Shown: in pieces, positions 1 to 13,014 of the stretch
Numbering within the stretch: the first letter of the stretch is position 1
How the letters are laid out: the number at the start of each line of letters is the position of its first letter
Origin: Quillaja saponaria
Lineage: Eukaryota; Streptophyta; Magnoliopsida; Fabales; Quillajaceae
DNA length: 64,000 nt
Reading direction: 5' to 3'
Assembly (NCBI GenBank): GCA_029379385.1
Contig: CM055618.1
Coordinates: 14,423,071 to 14,487,070 of the forward strand
Made by a program: the position numbers and the translations under genes
Notes under the pieces: generated by a model
What the model was told of the DNA's origin: nothing
The model's database searches: none
Seen by the model: the letters and a program-made list of their open reading frames with translations, nothing else

Positions 1-3000
1 ATTTTTTATTCGAAACAAGAACATTTATTTAACATAAATTGAATTGTATACAATTTATTATTAATAAATTATATTTTTTAAGTGGTTTCAAACACACTAT
101 TAGTGATTTAACCGTTTTCTATAATATTTGTTTCTTTAAAAATTAAAATGAGTTTTTTAATATTTCAAATAAGATAAAAATTGAAAAGCATGGCGTTAGT
201 GAAACACATGAATTAAGATATAATATTTTACATGTGTAATTAAATTATATATATATATTTTTGTTTTAATATGTTCTTAATATAATAGTAATTTAACTAT
301 TATATTATTCTAATATTATACATACTAAATTAAATATATTTATAATATCAACAATTTAATTATAGATTTGGTTACTGTTAAACCAGTAACTTAGGAATTA
401 ATTATTTTATAAGTTTAATGGTTTAATTTTTAAAATATTACTATCTACTTAGAGTATTATACTTATCAATTTATTTAAGGTATTATTTTATAGACTACAA
501 ATAATATTTCATAAACTATAAATAGACTAAAAATAAAAATAAAGGTACTACAAATATTACTTAGACTATATTTTTTTATGTTTTGTTCACTTATTAATAG
601 TGAATAATATACTTAACGCTATTTTGTATTTAATTAAAATTAATAATGATAGGTAAAATTAATGATATATGACATTTTTCATTATTAAGGCGTTGGATTA
701 AATATTAATTTGTTGTATGCAGGCAACTATAATTTTTTATTTATTTTTACTAAAGACAAAATTAGTTTGGTAGGGAAAAAATAACAATTAAATAGCCATA
801 ACTTGGGCAGGTCATGCACAACTAGGAAGTGACTGCTCTGCTAGCCGGTGGGTCATATCAGTCCCAGAAAAACAAAGAATCAAGTGCAGTGTTAGCAGGA
901 ACTGGTACCATTATTTTTCATCACAAGTCGCTATTAAAACTTACTACTGCCAACTCTCTGACTGGCCTAATGCCATGTAGGTGGCCTCCTCTTTAAGCCT
1001 AGCCTGTTTGAATCTCTGTGCTTCACTATTCTCTTTTTATTATTGAGATTTTTTATGTAAATTATATTTAAAAAAAGTATTAGCTTCTTAAATTTTTTAA
1101 AAGTTTATGTTAAATGTATTAGCTAATTTAATTAGTAAAGTGAATTAGTGTTGATATTTTTATGAAATTTTATTGATTTTAAAAGTCACCTCCTAGCTCT
1201 AGGGATAGTACAGTGAGTTGCAGCGTATTTGTACCAAAAAAGAACAATTTCTTGTGGAGTACAAGCTAAAGATTAGCAGTGACAGGGTATGGGCTAGTAC
1301 GAAAACTGACGTTCCACTTAAAAAGAGTGGAGGATAATAAATTAGAATTAAAGTTATAATTAATTTAGGCTTAGGTTAAGCTTAGACTTAAGTTTAAATT
1401 TAAAATTAAGATTAAAATTAAATTTATACTTAGATTTAAAGTAAAGATTAACAAAAAATTAGAATTAAGATTAAAATTAAAAATAAGAATATGATATATT
1501 TTTATAATATAATCTTAGCTTATTAATTAAATAAAATAAAAATTCTCACCAATATTTATATTATTCAGTCGACATTCTTATTTCTACTTTGTCTATCACT
1601 GCTCGTAGAGGTCATTCCTTCTAAAGCAGAATGCTCCCCCACCAAATCACTGTTGTCTTTTTTGTAACTTTTGTTATTGCTAGAAATATGTGGTATGGTT
1701 CGGCAGATTGAATTATGTGGTCCCACTGGTTATCAATGGGGGTAGTAGGATCTGAGTTGCTACTCTAATCTATGGGTTTATTTGTTGGGTTTTCTCAATT
1801 TTGTCTTTGTTTTTTTATTGGTGTCTGAAGTCTTTGTATTTGTATTTAATGGCCATTTTCTAATCTAAATTTTGATTAGTGTAAATAATATCAAACACGT
1901 TTACTATTGTTTCATAGTGATTGACATTGCCACGTTACCCTCACTTGTAAATGCTAAGTCTAATCTAGAAAGAAAAAGCAGACTAGCTATTGCGTTCAAA
2001 TTATTAAATGATCAAGTCTATGAATAAGGCTGCTTCATGCATTTAAAATGTGTGAATATTTAAGGCTGAAACAAGTCTTTTAAAAGTGAAGAAGCTGTTC
2101 TTATAAAAAAAAATAAAAAAAAAAAGTGAAGAAACTGTTTTTCACAAGAAATTAACCCTAACTAGGATTTCTCATAGACTTTGATTTTCTCAAGTAATGT
2201 CTATTAATGAAATTAATTAGAGTTAATAATGTTTTAACACCTCAGTTTATTAGATTTTTAATAATGTTTTTCACATAACTGGTTTAATTTTGTATTTATA
2301 TATTGGAAAGGTAATTAATTAATGTATTTATTCCAAAACACATGTTACAAAATTTATAAAATAATCGGAAAGATTTTTTTATATATTCTTACAAATTTTC
2401 TTTTTTCTGCACAAGTATAATATGACCCTTTTGTCCTGATATAAAGCTACAAATTTAGGTTTTAAAATTAAATGCTAGTTATGATTATTTTTTCCTTTTT
2501 TTTCCCATGATTGTTTATTATTATGACTCACCAATTCTATCTGATATTGCTGTTCAAATTCCCTTCTTAACCTTTTACGGCAAAAAAAGGCTATGGATTG
2601 GGAAATGGGAAGTTAGCAAACGTACCTTGCTTGACCATAAAAAGCTTCTTTATTTTTCATACTCTCAGACACATCTCTCTCTCTACTATCCATTGGTGGC
2701 CTTTTTACCTTACAGCTCTGAACTCTCACACCTCGAAGACCAAACAAGACCAAGACTACAGCTTCCTCCTCATAAATCCTCATTTCCTTGATCCCTCCTT
2801 GTTGCTTCGTCTGAAATTGGTCCTCCTCTACACGTATCATTGGTGGGAATTTCCATGGCTTTCTTCTTCTGGATCTGAGAGATGGGTCTTTTACTGAACT
2901 AGGGTTTCAGATCAGATTCTTAGCTAAATTTAGCAAAATTCAAATTCTCCCCCATTTCTCACTCAGTGTATGTTGCTCTCTTATTAGTTATTAGTCCATC

Positions 3001-3166
3001 TTTGCTTTTGTGCTTCACAAAAAGCAGATATATATTCCCAAAAAAAACCTCCACAAATAGCAACATCACTTTTTTTCAGGTTTTGGGTTGATTTCATTAT
3101 ACGTTGGTTTATTCCCTTTTCCCCTTCGTTGAATTTGCTTGTTTTTCTTTTTTGAAGTTAATTTTA
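1..3166. other. AT-rich 5' flank, promoter and leader of the MADS gene
   Basis: No coding region is supported here. The first 2.4 kb is very AT-rich with long runs of T and A. Around 1341-1500 there is a degenerate array with roughly 6-base periodicity built on TTAAGT/TTAGRY-like words. From about 2660 the base composition becomes less AT-rich with a CT repeat (TCTCTCTCTCTAC), as is usual in plant 5' UTRs. A leader intron is possible from 2968 (donor GTATGT) to 3079 (acceptor TTTTTTCAG), which would leave the start codon at 3167 in the second exon. The short reading frames between 2507 and 2897 look like chance. Confidence 0.5.
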
Positions 3167-5736
3167 ATGGCGAGGGAGAAGATTCAGATCAAGAAGATCG
3201 ACAACGCGACGGCAAGGCAAGTGACATTCTCGAAGAGAAGAAGAGGGCTTTTTAAGAAAGCTGAGGAGCTTTCAGTTCTTTGTGATGCTGATGTTGCTCT
3301 CATAATTTTCTCTTCAACTGGGAAGCTCTTTGAATATTCCAGCTCAAGGTCCACTTTCTCTATGTTAAACCTTTGTCTTCCAATTTCGTAGTTTTGATTG
3401 TGGAAAATACTAGCTTTATAATCCCACTTAGGTTGTGTTTTTCTAGCTTGTTGGTCTTCTAAATGGTGAGGGTCTCAATAAAAATAATAGATATTAATAA
3501 TTAGGCTGGCATGATTATGAACTTTTAGCTTTATGTCAGAAACCAGACTTGAATCTCCTTATGTAAAATATAGAAAGCAAAAAAAGGGGTTTTAATGGGT
3601 TTTTAGTTAGAATATGTATAATGTGATCATTGCTACTTGAATCTGCTTTAGTGGTTGCCAATTATATTTTCCTTTCTTTGTTGTCCATGTAGATCAGAGT
3701 GGAAGTAATTGAGGTAATAGAAGAGTACCTTATGGGGATTGCTTTGCCACTATTGAGTATATATTTAAAGTAGATATAATCATAAAAGACAGAATGAATG
3801 GATGACAATATTGTCTATGAAATTTAGTATTCAAATAAGAAAACTTGTGAAAGTAGGGTTTATCATTTGGAGAGTTAGAGATAGAAGATAATAGTAAACA
3901 CTTTCTACTATAAACATGTTTTATTTGGAAAACATGGAATTACTATTGTTATAGTTATGATATTTTAGCCTATCAAGTACATCAAAGTGTGACTTTGTAC
4001 ATGTGTCTTGTGAAGCATGAAGGATATACTGGATAGGCATCATTTGCACGCCAAAAACCTATCAAAACTGGATCAACCATCACTTGAGTTGCAGGTCTGT
4101 TATTTTTTCTGTTATATGATCTTTTACCCTATACTAAAATGTTTTCAACAATATATATTGGTTGTATAATTGCATTACCAAAATGAAACAAGTGCTTCCT
4201 CCTGATTCTGTGTAACATTCCTCCTGTTGAAGGCTTCCAACTCAAATTATGAAGTATATATATATATATTAAGATCACTAACTAGAATTTAATAAGATCA
4301 ATAGTATTCTTCATCTTCATCGAATCTAACTCGTAGCTGAGTTTATCTCAAAGTGATGAAATTATAAACATAATCCAATATTGTTTTCATGTTACATATG
4401 CCCAATTAGCTAGTAGAGAATAGCAATTACACCAGATTGAGCAAGGAAGTCGCTGAGAAGAGCAATCAACTAAGGTACAAGTCAATTTTTTTTCTACTAA
4501 TTAGTTGTGTTACAGTTTTGAACGGTAAAGAAAGATATTTTCATAGTTAACATTTATGCATGCATTTTGAGATTTAAATCGTTGTGCAATTACTATACAC
4601 AGGCAAATGAGAGGAGAGGATCTCCATGGATTGAATATTGAAGAACTACAACATCTAGAGAAGTCTCTAGAAGGTGGATTGAGCCGTGTAATAGAGAAAA
4701 AGGTGTTTTTGATTATGCGTTGTTTTGTTTAATCATAGGCTTCAGCAATAAATTTTCGTTTTGATTTGATTGTGATGAATTTCAGGGTGAAAAGATTATG
4801 AACGAGATCGCTGATCTTCAAAAAAAGGTTATGAAATTGGAATCTCAATTATCTTGCAGAAATAGACAGCGCATGATGATTAATATATAGTTGCTATTCT
4901 TTATAAGCCTAAAGAAGCATTTAATGTTTGTCTAACTTTTTTTTGGCCGTAAATGAACCTGCAGGGGATGCAACTGATGGAAGAGAATGAGCGATTAAAA
5001 CAACAGGTATGATTGATTTTTTGTGTATGAATTGTTAGTGTTTGCCTGTTTTGGAGATAGGCAATTTGATTCATTAATCAGACCAGGCCAGATGTCTGGT
5101 TCAATTTGATCCTACCAGATTATGTCTTGTTTGATCCGTGAATAAACACAAATTTTGAATTTCACTTGTTCATGAATCAAAAAGTAAACCCATGTAGAAC
5201 CCACTTGCTATTAGAGTGGAATGAGTTAATGGAGCATCTACGTTTACTTAGTATTCCCATGAGAAAACAAGATAAGTGTAATTCGAATCAAATCTAGTTC
5301 AGATTGAATTGGATCCACTTCAGATCTAATCTGATCATATGTTGAATATTTCTGATCACTGCCATGCCTAGCCTGCTTGTTTGGCCTCTGAATTTGCTAA
5401 AATAACGACTGGTGTGTTTGACCCAAGGTGGCTGACATATCTACTAGCAGAAGACATGGCCTGCCTGATTCTGAGAACCTTATTACCGAGGAAGGCTTGT
5501 CATCAGAATCTGTCACTAATGTCTGCAATTCCAATGGCCCTCCTCAAGACTATGACAGCTCTGATACATCACTCAAGCTTGGGTGAGCTCAGTTTTTTTA
5601 CCATAAAAATACACAACTCTTTATCAGTCTGGCGCCAAGGATATTTTTTTAATTTTTTTTTGTTGAGATTTTTCAATCGTATGTTAACAATTATATATAT
5701 CTTTGAATTTCTTGCAGACTACCTTACTGCGGGTAA
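3167..5736 (+). CDS. SVP: MADS-box transcription factor, SVP/AGL24/JOINTLESS (StMADS11) type
   Basis: MIKC-type MADS-box DNA-binding regulator of flowering time, meristem identity or dormancy in this clade; it acts in the nucleus as dimers on CArG boxes. Eight exons join in phase: 3167-3348, 4016-4094, 4410-4474, 4603-4702, 4786-4827, 4965-5006, 5428-5582 and 5718-5736, giving 227 residues. Exon sizes 182/79/65/100/42/42 are the classic MIKC pattern. Residues 1-60 are the MADS domain (starts [18 protein letters not shown], contains [16 protein letters not shown]). The I and K regions follow ([11 protein letters not shown]). The C-terminus is SLKLGLPYCG, which contains the LxLxL motif known as an EAR-type repression motif. 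All splice sites are GT-AG and there are no stops. It is clearly SVP/AGL24-like; which of the two cannot be decided without a tree. Confidence 0.95.
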
Positions 5737-7537
5737 AAGGATTATTTGTCCGGGCTTCTTTATTCCAAGTTACGAAACTGATCACTTGTATTGGTGGAAA
5801 TATGAATCTAACCCATTATTCTATATATATGCCTTGGGGTAAGATCAATGAGAACTTTGAAAACTGAAGTTCCATTGTTCTATTATGTATTTAATATTAA
5901 ATCATGAGGATATGACTTTCACTTTGAGCCTGTATTCTAAGAATGTAATGTAATTTGCAGTTTGTGTATAAAGCATATTATTGTACCCTTTCCCTTTTCT
6001 TTTGTTGATGAATTTATAACGAGCAATTTAATAGTATTCTAAAGATAATGTGCGTGTAAATTAGTGTATTTAAATGATATTTTTCTTTTGAGTTTATACC
6101 TTGTAGATATGCCACGAAATTATACAAAATTGAATTTTTAGCAAAAGCGTAAGGACATAAAGTAAGTCGGTATACATTTTTTTAATGAGCCAATCGCATA
6201 TTTAGGATGAGAGTAATGCCAGGTTGATGAAATCCGATATTTAGGTGTAAAATAATTGATAAGCTTTTGAATTCATCACTAATTAAGGATTAGTTTAATA
6301 AACAAGTGAGTGAGCTTGATTCACTTAATATATACTTTATTAATATCTATATAAATTTATAATACATACAAATATTTTCGTGTTTAAACAAAAAAAAGGG
6401 GGCTAAGATTTGAATTTCTTTAACCCATACAAAAAATATTTATACTATTCTAAAATAGGAGGCAAGAATTAATAAATTTATTTATTTTAATAACTATTAA
6501 TTATCCCCATCACTCATAAATACCAATTACAACTCTTTCCTCCCCTATAGCACCAAAAAATAAAATAAAATTATAATAATTATTAATTTGAATTAAGAAA
6601 AAAACTTAGAAATACAACTTGCTTTTATATTTTATTATTCAAATAAAAAAAACATTCTTACGTTTATATACAAATGTACCAACTACAATTTTTTTTCTTT
6701 TCCTAAAATATAAATAAATTTCACATAGAAAGAAAAAGAAAAATTTATAAAGTAAAATCTATCCACTCCCATGTATGTTCAAGTTTCATATGAGAAGTAT
6801 TTTCTTTATAATTTTCATAAATAAGTTATCTCACTCTAATAGATTCTCAAAAATGAATGTAATTTTTTTCTACTAGGACATTATTCACTTAAATGGAATT
6901 TTACATATTTTTTCTAAAATATATATATATATATATATCCCTATTATTCATATGATGAAGTATAACATTATACTAACAAAGGTTAGGTACAATAGTTAGT
7001 GAGCATTAGAAAAGCCTCTTAGTCGCGATAAAATTAATCTGACAGCAATACCTATGAGAAATCTTAGAAAACCAAAAACAAAAAAAACCTACAAAATTAT
7101 TTTTGTCATCACTTTAAATTATGTCAATCATGCAAATCCTAGCTCATAAACAATTAATTATTACAGATCTACTTAGATGGATTGGCCAAGTTTTATTTCC
7201 TTCTTACTCTCTTTTTTGGTAATAAATAATATATATATTAAATAGCTTGGGCTGGGCTTTTAGGCTTTAACTAAAGCCTGGCTCAACTCTAACTTTGAGG
7301 GTTTTAGTTTTCCTCAGAGGTGGGTAAATCTGGTGGGTTTTCCGCACGTGCCAAATATCGTTGGAAACACGGTCGGTATAACCGAAATACCAGGAACTGT
7401 CACGCTTGAGACTTGTTCTGTTTTTGTTATAATAAAACAACGTAACAATCACACATGTCGAACTCTTCATTTTCCTTCCATTTCCCGCTGTCACTCACAC
7501 TTTCTCTTTCTCTTGCTCTCTCTCTTCTCTATCAGCC
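5737..7537. other. Intergenic: MADS 3' UTR and GDI-copy promoter
   Basis: The first 250 bases are probably the MADS 3' UTR (an AATTTGCAGTTTGTG region with T-rich sequence near 5990). The rest is AT-rich with a (TA)n tract near 6920. From 7310 the composition changes to the promoter and leader of the next gene, with a CACGTG box and CT-rich leader. No coding region is supported. Confidence 0.5.
7345..7350. promoter_or_regulatory. G-box (CACGTG) upstream of the GDI copy
   Basis: A perfect CACGTG palindrome lies 188 bases before the GDI start codon, close to where transcription would begin. bZIP and bHLH factors are known to bind this word. A six-base match occurs by chance, so function is an inference. 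Confidence 0.3.
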
Positions 7538-10500
7538 ATGGATGAAGAATATGATGTTATTGTGCTGGGAACCGGCCTCAAAGAAGGCATTCTCAGCGGA
7601 CTTCTCTCTGTAGATGGACTCAAAAGTATGGAGTACCTCTGCAACTTTGTCTTGCACTTCGAATTTCTTTGAATGAATATAATACATTTTCTTTTGTGTT
7701 TGGTTGTTAAGCTAGTTTACAAATTTTGGAGCTTGTTAGTTTCTCCTTTGAATACTTAATTTTTTATCAAACATTGTTGGATATCCCTTTATGCTTTTGT
7801 GAAATTGGTGATGATCCATCAGTGTTTACATTATTCTGCATTTTATTTGTATTACTTGGAATTGAAATAAGAGCACTTTTCTTGGATTTAGTTCTGCATA
7901 TGGATAGGAATGACTATTATGGAGGAGATTCCACATCACTTTATCTTCACCAGGTACCTGTCATAATAGAGGATAATTCATGATATGGTGTTTTCCCTGT
8001 TCACTCCCTTTTAATCTTGCTGTACTTTAATCCATTTTTATCTTTGAGATATAGCTATGGAAGCGATACAAGCCTCCCGAGCATCTAGGCTCAAGCAAAG
8101 ACTACAATGTTGATATGGTCCCAAAGGTTTGAAGATTTTATACGTTGTTTTTTTTTTTTTTGCCATCAAATTGTCTGACTACCAGACACAAAAAAATCAA
8201 TAAATCTATTCATGCATTCCAAATGTATATCTGTAACAGTTCATGATGGCCAATGGGGCTTTGGTTCGTGTTCTCATTCACACTAATGTTACCAAGTATC
8301 TGAATTTCAAGGCTGTAGATGGTAGTTTTGTGTACAATAAAAGAAAGGTGTGGTGTCATAAGTTCTGCTCTGAGCATGTTGGTCATTATCTTCATAGTAG
8401 TTCTTAAGTTTCAAACTAATGAGTTTGAATACTTTTTGTCAGATTCATAAAGTACCAACTAATGATGTGGAAGCACTAAAATCCGCACTAATGGATTTCT
8501 TTGAGAAACGCGGTGCTCGAAATTTTTTCATTTATGTACAAGACTACAAAGAAAATGATCCAAGATCTCATGAAGGACTCGACCTCAACAAAGTCACCGC
8601 AAAAAATCTTATTTCGTACTATCTCACTTGCATTTCTTCTATATTGCTCTCTTTCTTTCTCTCTAAACATTATTTCAACCATGAATGACTAGTGATTTCT
8701 GTAGTATCCTCTCATCCTTTTCAAACTTCATTCACTATCTTGCAATAATACAGCTTTCAAAGGAGCAAGTGAGTTAATTAACAGTTAATACTTTAAATAG
8801 AAATGTAGAACCAACATGTTTTCTGTGGTGTCTGGATCTGTACAAAATGTTTTGGCAAGTATTTGAAATCTGGAGGAAGGAAAATTCTTTAGACATACTA
8901 CTCCTTTATAATCTATCATAGAGTGTCAGATTGAGTTATTCATTGTCTTATAAACTTAATCTTATTTTCGTAGGTAAGTATGGGCCATAGAGAATGACAT
9001 TCAGTTTTGCTCTGTCTCTGATATAGGAAATACGGTCTAGATGATAATACAGTTGACTTCATTGGGCATGCATTGGCACTCCATTTGGATGATGCTTACT
9101 TGAATGAGCCTGCCATGGATTTTGTGAAAAGGATGAAGGTACTTAGACTTCCATTAGATAGGTTTTTTCAGTTATTCTTTCACATTGTATTGTATGTCAG
9201 GAAAATGCAGGAGATACATTTAGTATTGTTGATTTAAATTGGTGGACATAGCTCAGCAAGGGTACACTAGGATTTCAGAAGACTGCTTTCTTTTTTCTGG
9301 TACAACGGGGAGAGGTAAGAGGGAGTGTGCAACACAATGACTGTTCCACTCCCTCTTTTCTTTTCTGTTGTACGAAAAATAAATAAAATAAATTTAAAAA
9401 GAAATAGGTAAAATAAAATGTGTGTAGATAATACAATTGGACTATAATATTCTCTGATCTCATATTTCTCATCAAGTTTAATTTCTGTAAATTTTAAGTA
9501 GTTAGGAAATTGCTAAAACTTCATTGAATATGCATATTTTATAAAATTACTCGTTCAAGTGCAGGAATATGTTACATGTCTTGCATGTAAGATTGTGATC
9601 AGATTCTTTCTGGTTTTGTTGTTTTAACTGATAGGGTCAAATACTGAAAGTGCTAACTCTAGAGCTTTAAAAGCCTTCTTAAAATTATCTTTTAACTATT
9701 TTCTTTCCAAATCAGTATGAATGCATTCTACCTTTAAATTTCTTCAAGCTACAGATGCAGTCATGTCTAGCTAAGTGTAATCTTGTGTGCTGGAACTTTA
9801 TTGCAGATGAGTGAAATGGTGTCTACTTTTCTTATAATCATGTCTGGCTTTGTCCTAGTATTGTTTATATACTTGTAGACAGGGATGAATATGATGCCTA
9901 ATTTATGTTTGACTTTGGTTTTGAAAAAGATATATGCAGAGTCCTTGGCACGCTTTCGGGGTGGGTCTCCTTATATTTATCCACTCTATGGACTTGGCGA
10001 GCTTCCCCAGGTTTGTCTTGAAGCAAAATTAAGTGTCTCTCTCAGGTATCCTAAAGTTGCTTTGACTAATTCTGCTGCAAAATTGGCAGGCATTTGCTCG
10101 TTGAAGTGCTGTTTATGGTGGCACCTACAGGCTCAGCAAGCCAGAATGCAAGGTAACATGTTAACATCAACGTCATAATGTGAATGGCTTATGAAGAGCC
10201 TTGTATATAGAAGTTGGTGACATTGTATAGCTTGAGTCAATCTTTGCAGGTTGGTTGTTGAAGTACTACTGTAGTTAAATTGAATTTGCAGGAGTCCTAG
10301 GGAATTTTGGTAATTTGTGTACTTTGTATATCCTTATTTGCCTAAGTAATTTGCCAATAGTTGAACTGAAATGCCTAAATTCCTCGTTCACATCTTTTAT
10401 TTACTAGACCAGCTGACCCCAGCTCAACCATGAAATAATGATACTTTTCAGAGTTGAATTTTAACTCAACCTTTCAATTATATTCGCTTTCAGTTGTACT

Positions 10501-12432
10501 TTGTTTATGTTTGTAGCCAAATTTGTAATAGAGTAGCCGTTGTCATGGGTGTAATGGAGACGTGACACTAGATCCTGCTAATGGCAGGTACAATTTGATG
10601 AAACAGGGAAGGCCTTTGGTGTGACATCAGAAGGAGAAACTGCAAAGTGCAAAAAGGTTGTATGTGATCCTTCATATTTGCCCGACAAGGTGATGCTGAA
10701 GGCCTTAATAGTGGAAGACCTTTTTGACTTTCGTTGTTCAAACTAAAACTAATCTTCATATTCATTAGGTAAAGAAGGTTGGGAAGGTCGCCCGGGCCAT
10801 ATGCATTATGAGCCATCCAATTCCAAGCACCCATGATTCACATTCAGTCCAGGTTATCATACCTCGGAAACAACTTGGGCGTAAATCAGACATGTATGTT
10901 TCCAAAATTTTATATACATTAATTTTTCTGTAAGTGAAATCAATTCCTTAGCGAGTGCTGACTTAAATGATCAGACGAATGCATGCATGTGTGGATGAAA
11001 CTAATGCATATAGCCAGGGGTACCACAAATACGAAAATTCCCATTAACTTTGAAGGCTTGACAAATCCTGGATGTTGTCCGGACTCTGTTATAATTTTGG
11101 CCAGGTGAACGTAGTTTAAAGACTCATGACTCAGCCACTGAGACCTGCATGAAAGCTTTTTTTTTTTTTTTTTTCTTTTTTTTTTCTTTTTCTTCCATCT
11201 GGAATTCTTACAATAGACAGTAAAATTGTAGGTACACTTACAGCTATATATAATCTCATCAACTGCAGAGCCACCCCGTTGTAGGTGTTCTGTGCATGCT
11301 ATCATGTTATGTAAGCTAATGCTAGCAACGGAAAGCTATCTAAACATATTAAAGTGTCTTGGTTCATTATGTTGAGGTACCTTTTCTGCTGCTCTTACAC
11401 TCACAATGTGGCTCCAAAAGGGAAATACATTGCTTTTGTTACAACATAAGCAGAGACCGATAATCCTGAGGACGAACTGAAGCCTGGCATTGATCTCCTT
11501 GGACCTGTAGATGAAATATTTTTTGACGCTTATGACAGATATGAACCCACTAACGAGCATAACACTGACCATTGTTTCATATCCAAAGTGAGTATAATCA
11601 AAAGAGAAAGAAAAAGTAGCATATTAATGTTTGTCTGTGTTAAGCTGTGTTGGATATATAATCTACTTTGTTACCTGACAAGTCCAAGTGCAATTAGATT
11701 CATTTACTTAAAACTGCCAAATTCTTGACATATGAGTGCAACTGTGCAACTACGTTCATTTTTGCATCTTCATCTTGGCCCTCAGAAAGAATCTTAGAAA
11801 ACTGTGAACAATCACCCTTGGCTGTATGCTCTAGCTTCAAATGACAAGGTTCGGTAGTTGTAAAATTTTTGCTTGACAAGGATTCACAGTAGACTTCTCT
11901 TTAGCTTCCATTTTGCCTCATAGGAACTTGTATTTTAGTGTAGGGTAGAGTCAAAGAATAAGCTGGTGCCAATAGTACACTTAATTTACGCCCAGCTTCA
12001 GATTCCTTGGCATACTGCCAATTATTTTTCTTGAAGAGTAAATCATTAATAGAATACTGATATCAATTTTTTTGCAGAGCTATGATGCCACAACACAGTT
12101 TGAGACCACCGTGAAAGACGTTATTGCCATGTACAGCAAGATAACTGGAAAGGCATAATGGCTTTTCTATCTTATAATATACAAGATGAAGGCTGCTTAA
12201 TAAGTCTGCATAATAAGGTTTAAAATAATCTTTCGCTTAGGAATATTTCATGTCTCTGGTTTTATGATAATGTATATCTCATTATTTTCAACAAATTCAG
12301 AGTTTTGCAGTCCAGGGTAATTGAAAATCTCATTATTATTAATACAACTAATTATTTGATGATTTCTTCATGTTTCAGACTTTGGACCTGACCGTGGATC
12401 TTAGTGCTGCCAGTGCCGCTGCTGAAGAATGA
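7538..12432 (+). pseudogene. GDI: Rab GDP-dissociation inhibitor (GDI), non-processed pseudogene
   Basis: GDI extracts prenylated Rab GTPases from membranes and recycles them in the cytosol. Thirteen exons can be aligned: 7538-7625, 7892-7953, 8055-8126, 8240-8347, 8443-8615, 9027-9138, 9930-10010, 10090-10152, 10588-10689, 10769-10893, 11377-11587, 12078-12152, 12379-12432. They stay in phase and would give 441 codons (family about 445). The start [17 protein letters not shown] and the end SAASAAAEE are typical. Two in-frame stops break it: TGA at 10102-10104 (codon 237, where the family has Leu in ARLSAVYGG) and TAA at 11447-11449 (codon 353, before AETDNPEDE). Four residues are missing after LWKRY. 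Exon 7 has a poor acceptor (AAAAAG), and exon 12 has GC in place of the GT donor. Retained introns show it arose by DNA duplication, not by a reverse transcript. If translated it would stop after 236 residues. Confidence 0.88.
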
Positions 12433-13014
12433 AAATCATGGTTTTTAAATGCTTCAAACAATACTAATGCTAGCTTTTTAATATTGTACCTTCTCAAAAC
12501 AGATTGCCCCTGTTCCCAATATTGCTTTGCTCCTTTATTTAGTGTCCCTTGATATCTTGCCAATAGTCTTAGGACCTCGAATTTTTTTCCTGAGTTTCTT
12601 TTCTAAAGCATAACCTAGTAGAGTGCTTTTATATATGCTAATTGTTAATGCATTATTCTACTTCAGGTACGTACGTGTCAATTACTCAATGATCCTTTAG
12701 CCATCCCACTGGAAATGTAACATTTGGCAAAGAATAAATTCATTTAGATGTCTAAATTCCAATTTCCAAAACCTTTCTTTGCCTGAAGAAACAGAATCTA
12801 CAAGGGCATAAGTATAATCAAAGAAATTGATATTATCCATCTCTAACAAGAAAGAACCCAGTGAAAGCTTTGTTCTATTCCCTTTTAGATTTTGAGAGGG
12901 CTTTTTTTCCTCTGTGCAAGGCATGTACCCATACAAGTGAAGACTACCTGCGAGGGCCAAGGGGTTGGCGTATTCAATCAATGGGCACATAAAAATAAGC
13001 CGAATGACAGATAA
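12433..13014. other. Convergent spacer holding the decayed last exon of the PAS2-like gene
   Basis: This lies between the tail-to-tail GDI copy and PAS2-like gene. On the minus strand, 12947 down to 12875 matches the usual last PAS2 exon: the acceptor CGCAG comes just before 12947, followed by SLHLYGYM and, out of frame, KKALSKSKRE then TAG at 12877-12875. Two extra bases (one of the GG pair at 12920-12921 and one T in the run 12902-12908) break the frame. The remainder shows nothing beyond probable 3' UTR. Confidence 0.6.

Noticed and set aside
5381..5842. A 153-codon open frame on the plus strand
   Set aside because: It overlaps MADS exon 7 in a different frame and runs through the last intron; the MADS reading fits the family and the splice sites.
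9885..10178. A 97-codon frame spanning GDI exons 7 and 8
   Set aside because: It reads exon 7 in frame but crosses the intron and reads exon 8 out of frame; the product has no family match after GLGELPQ.
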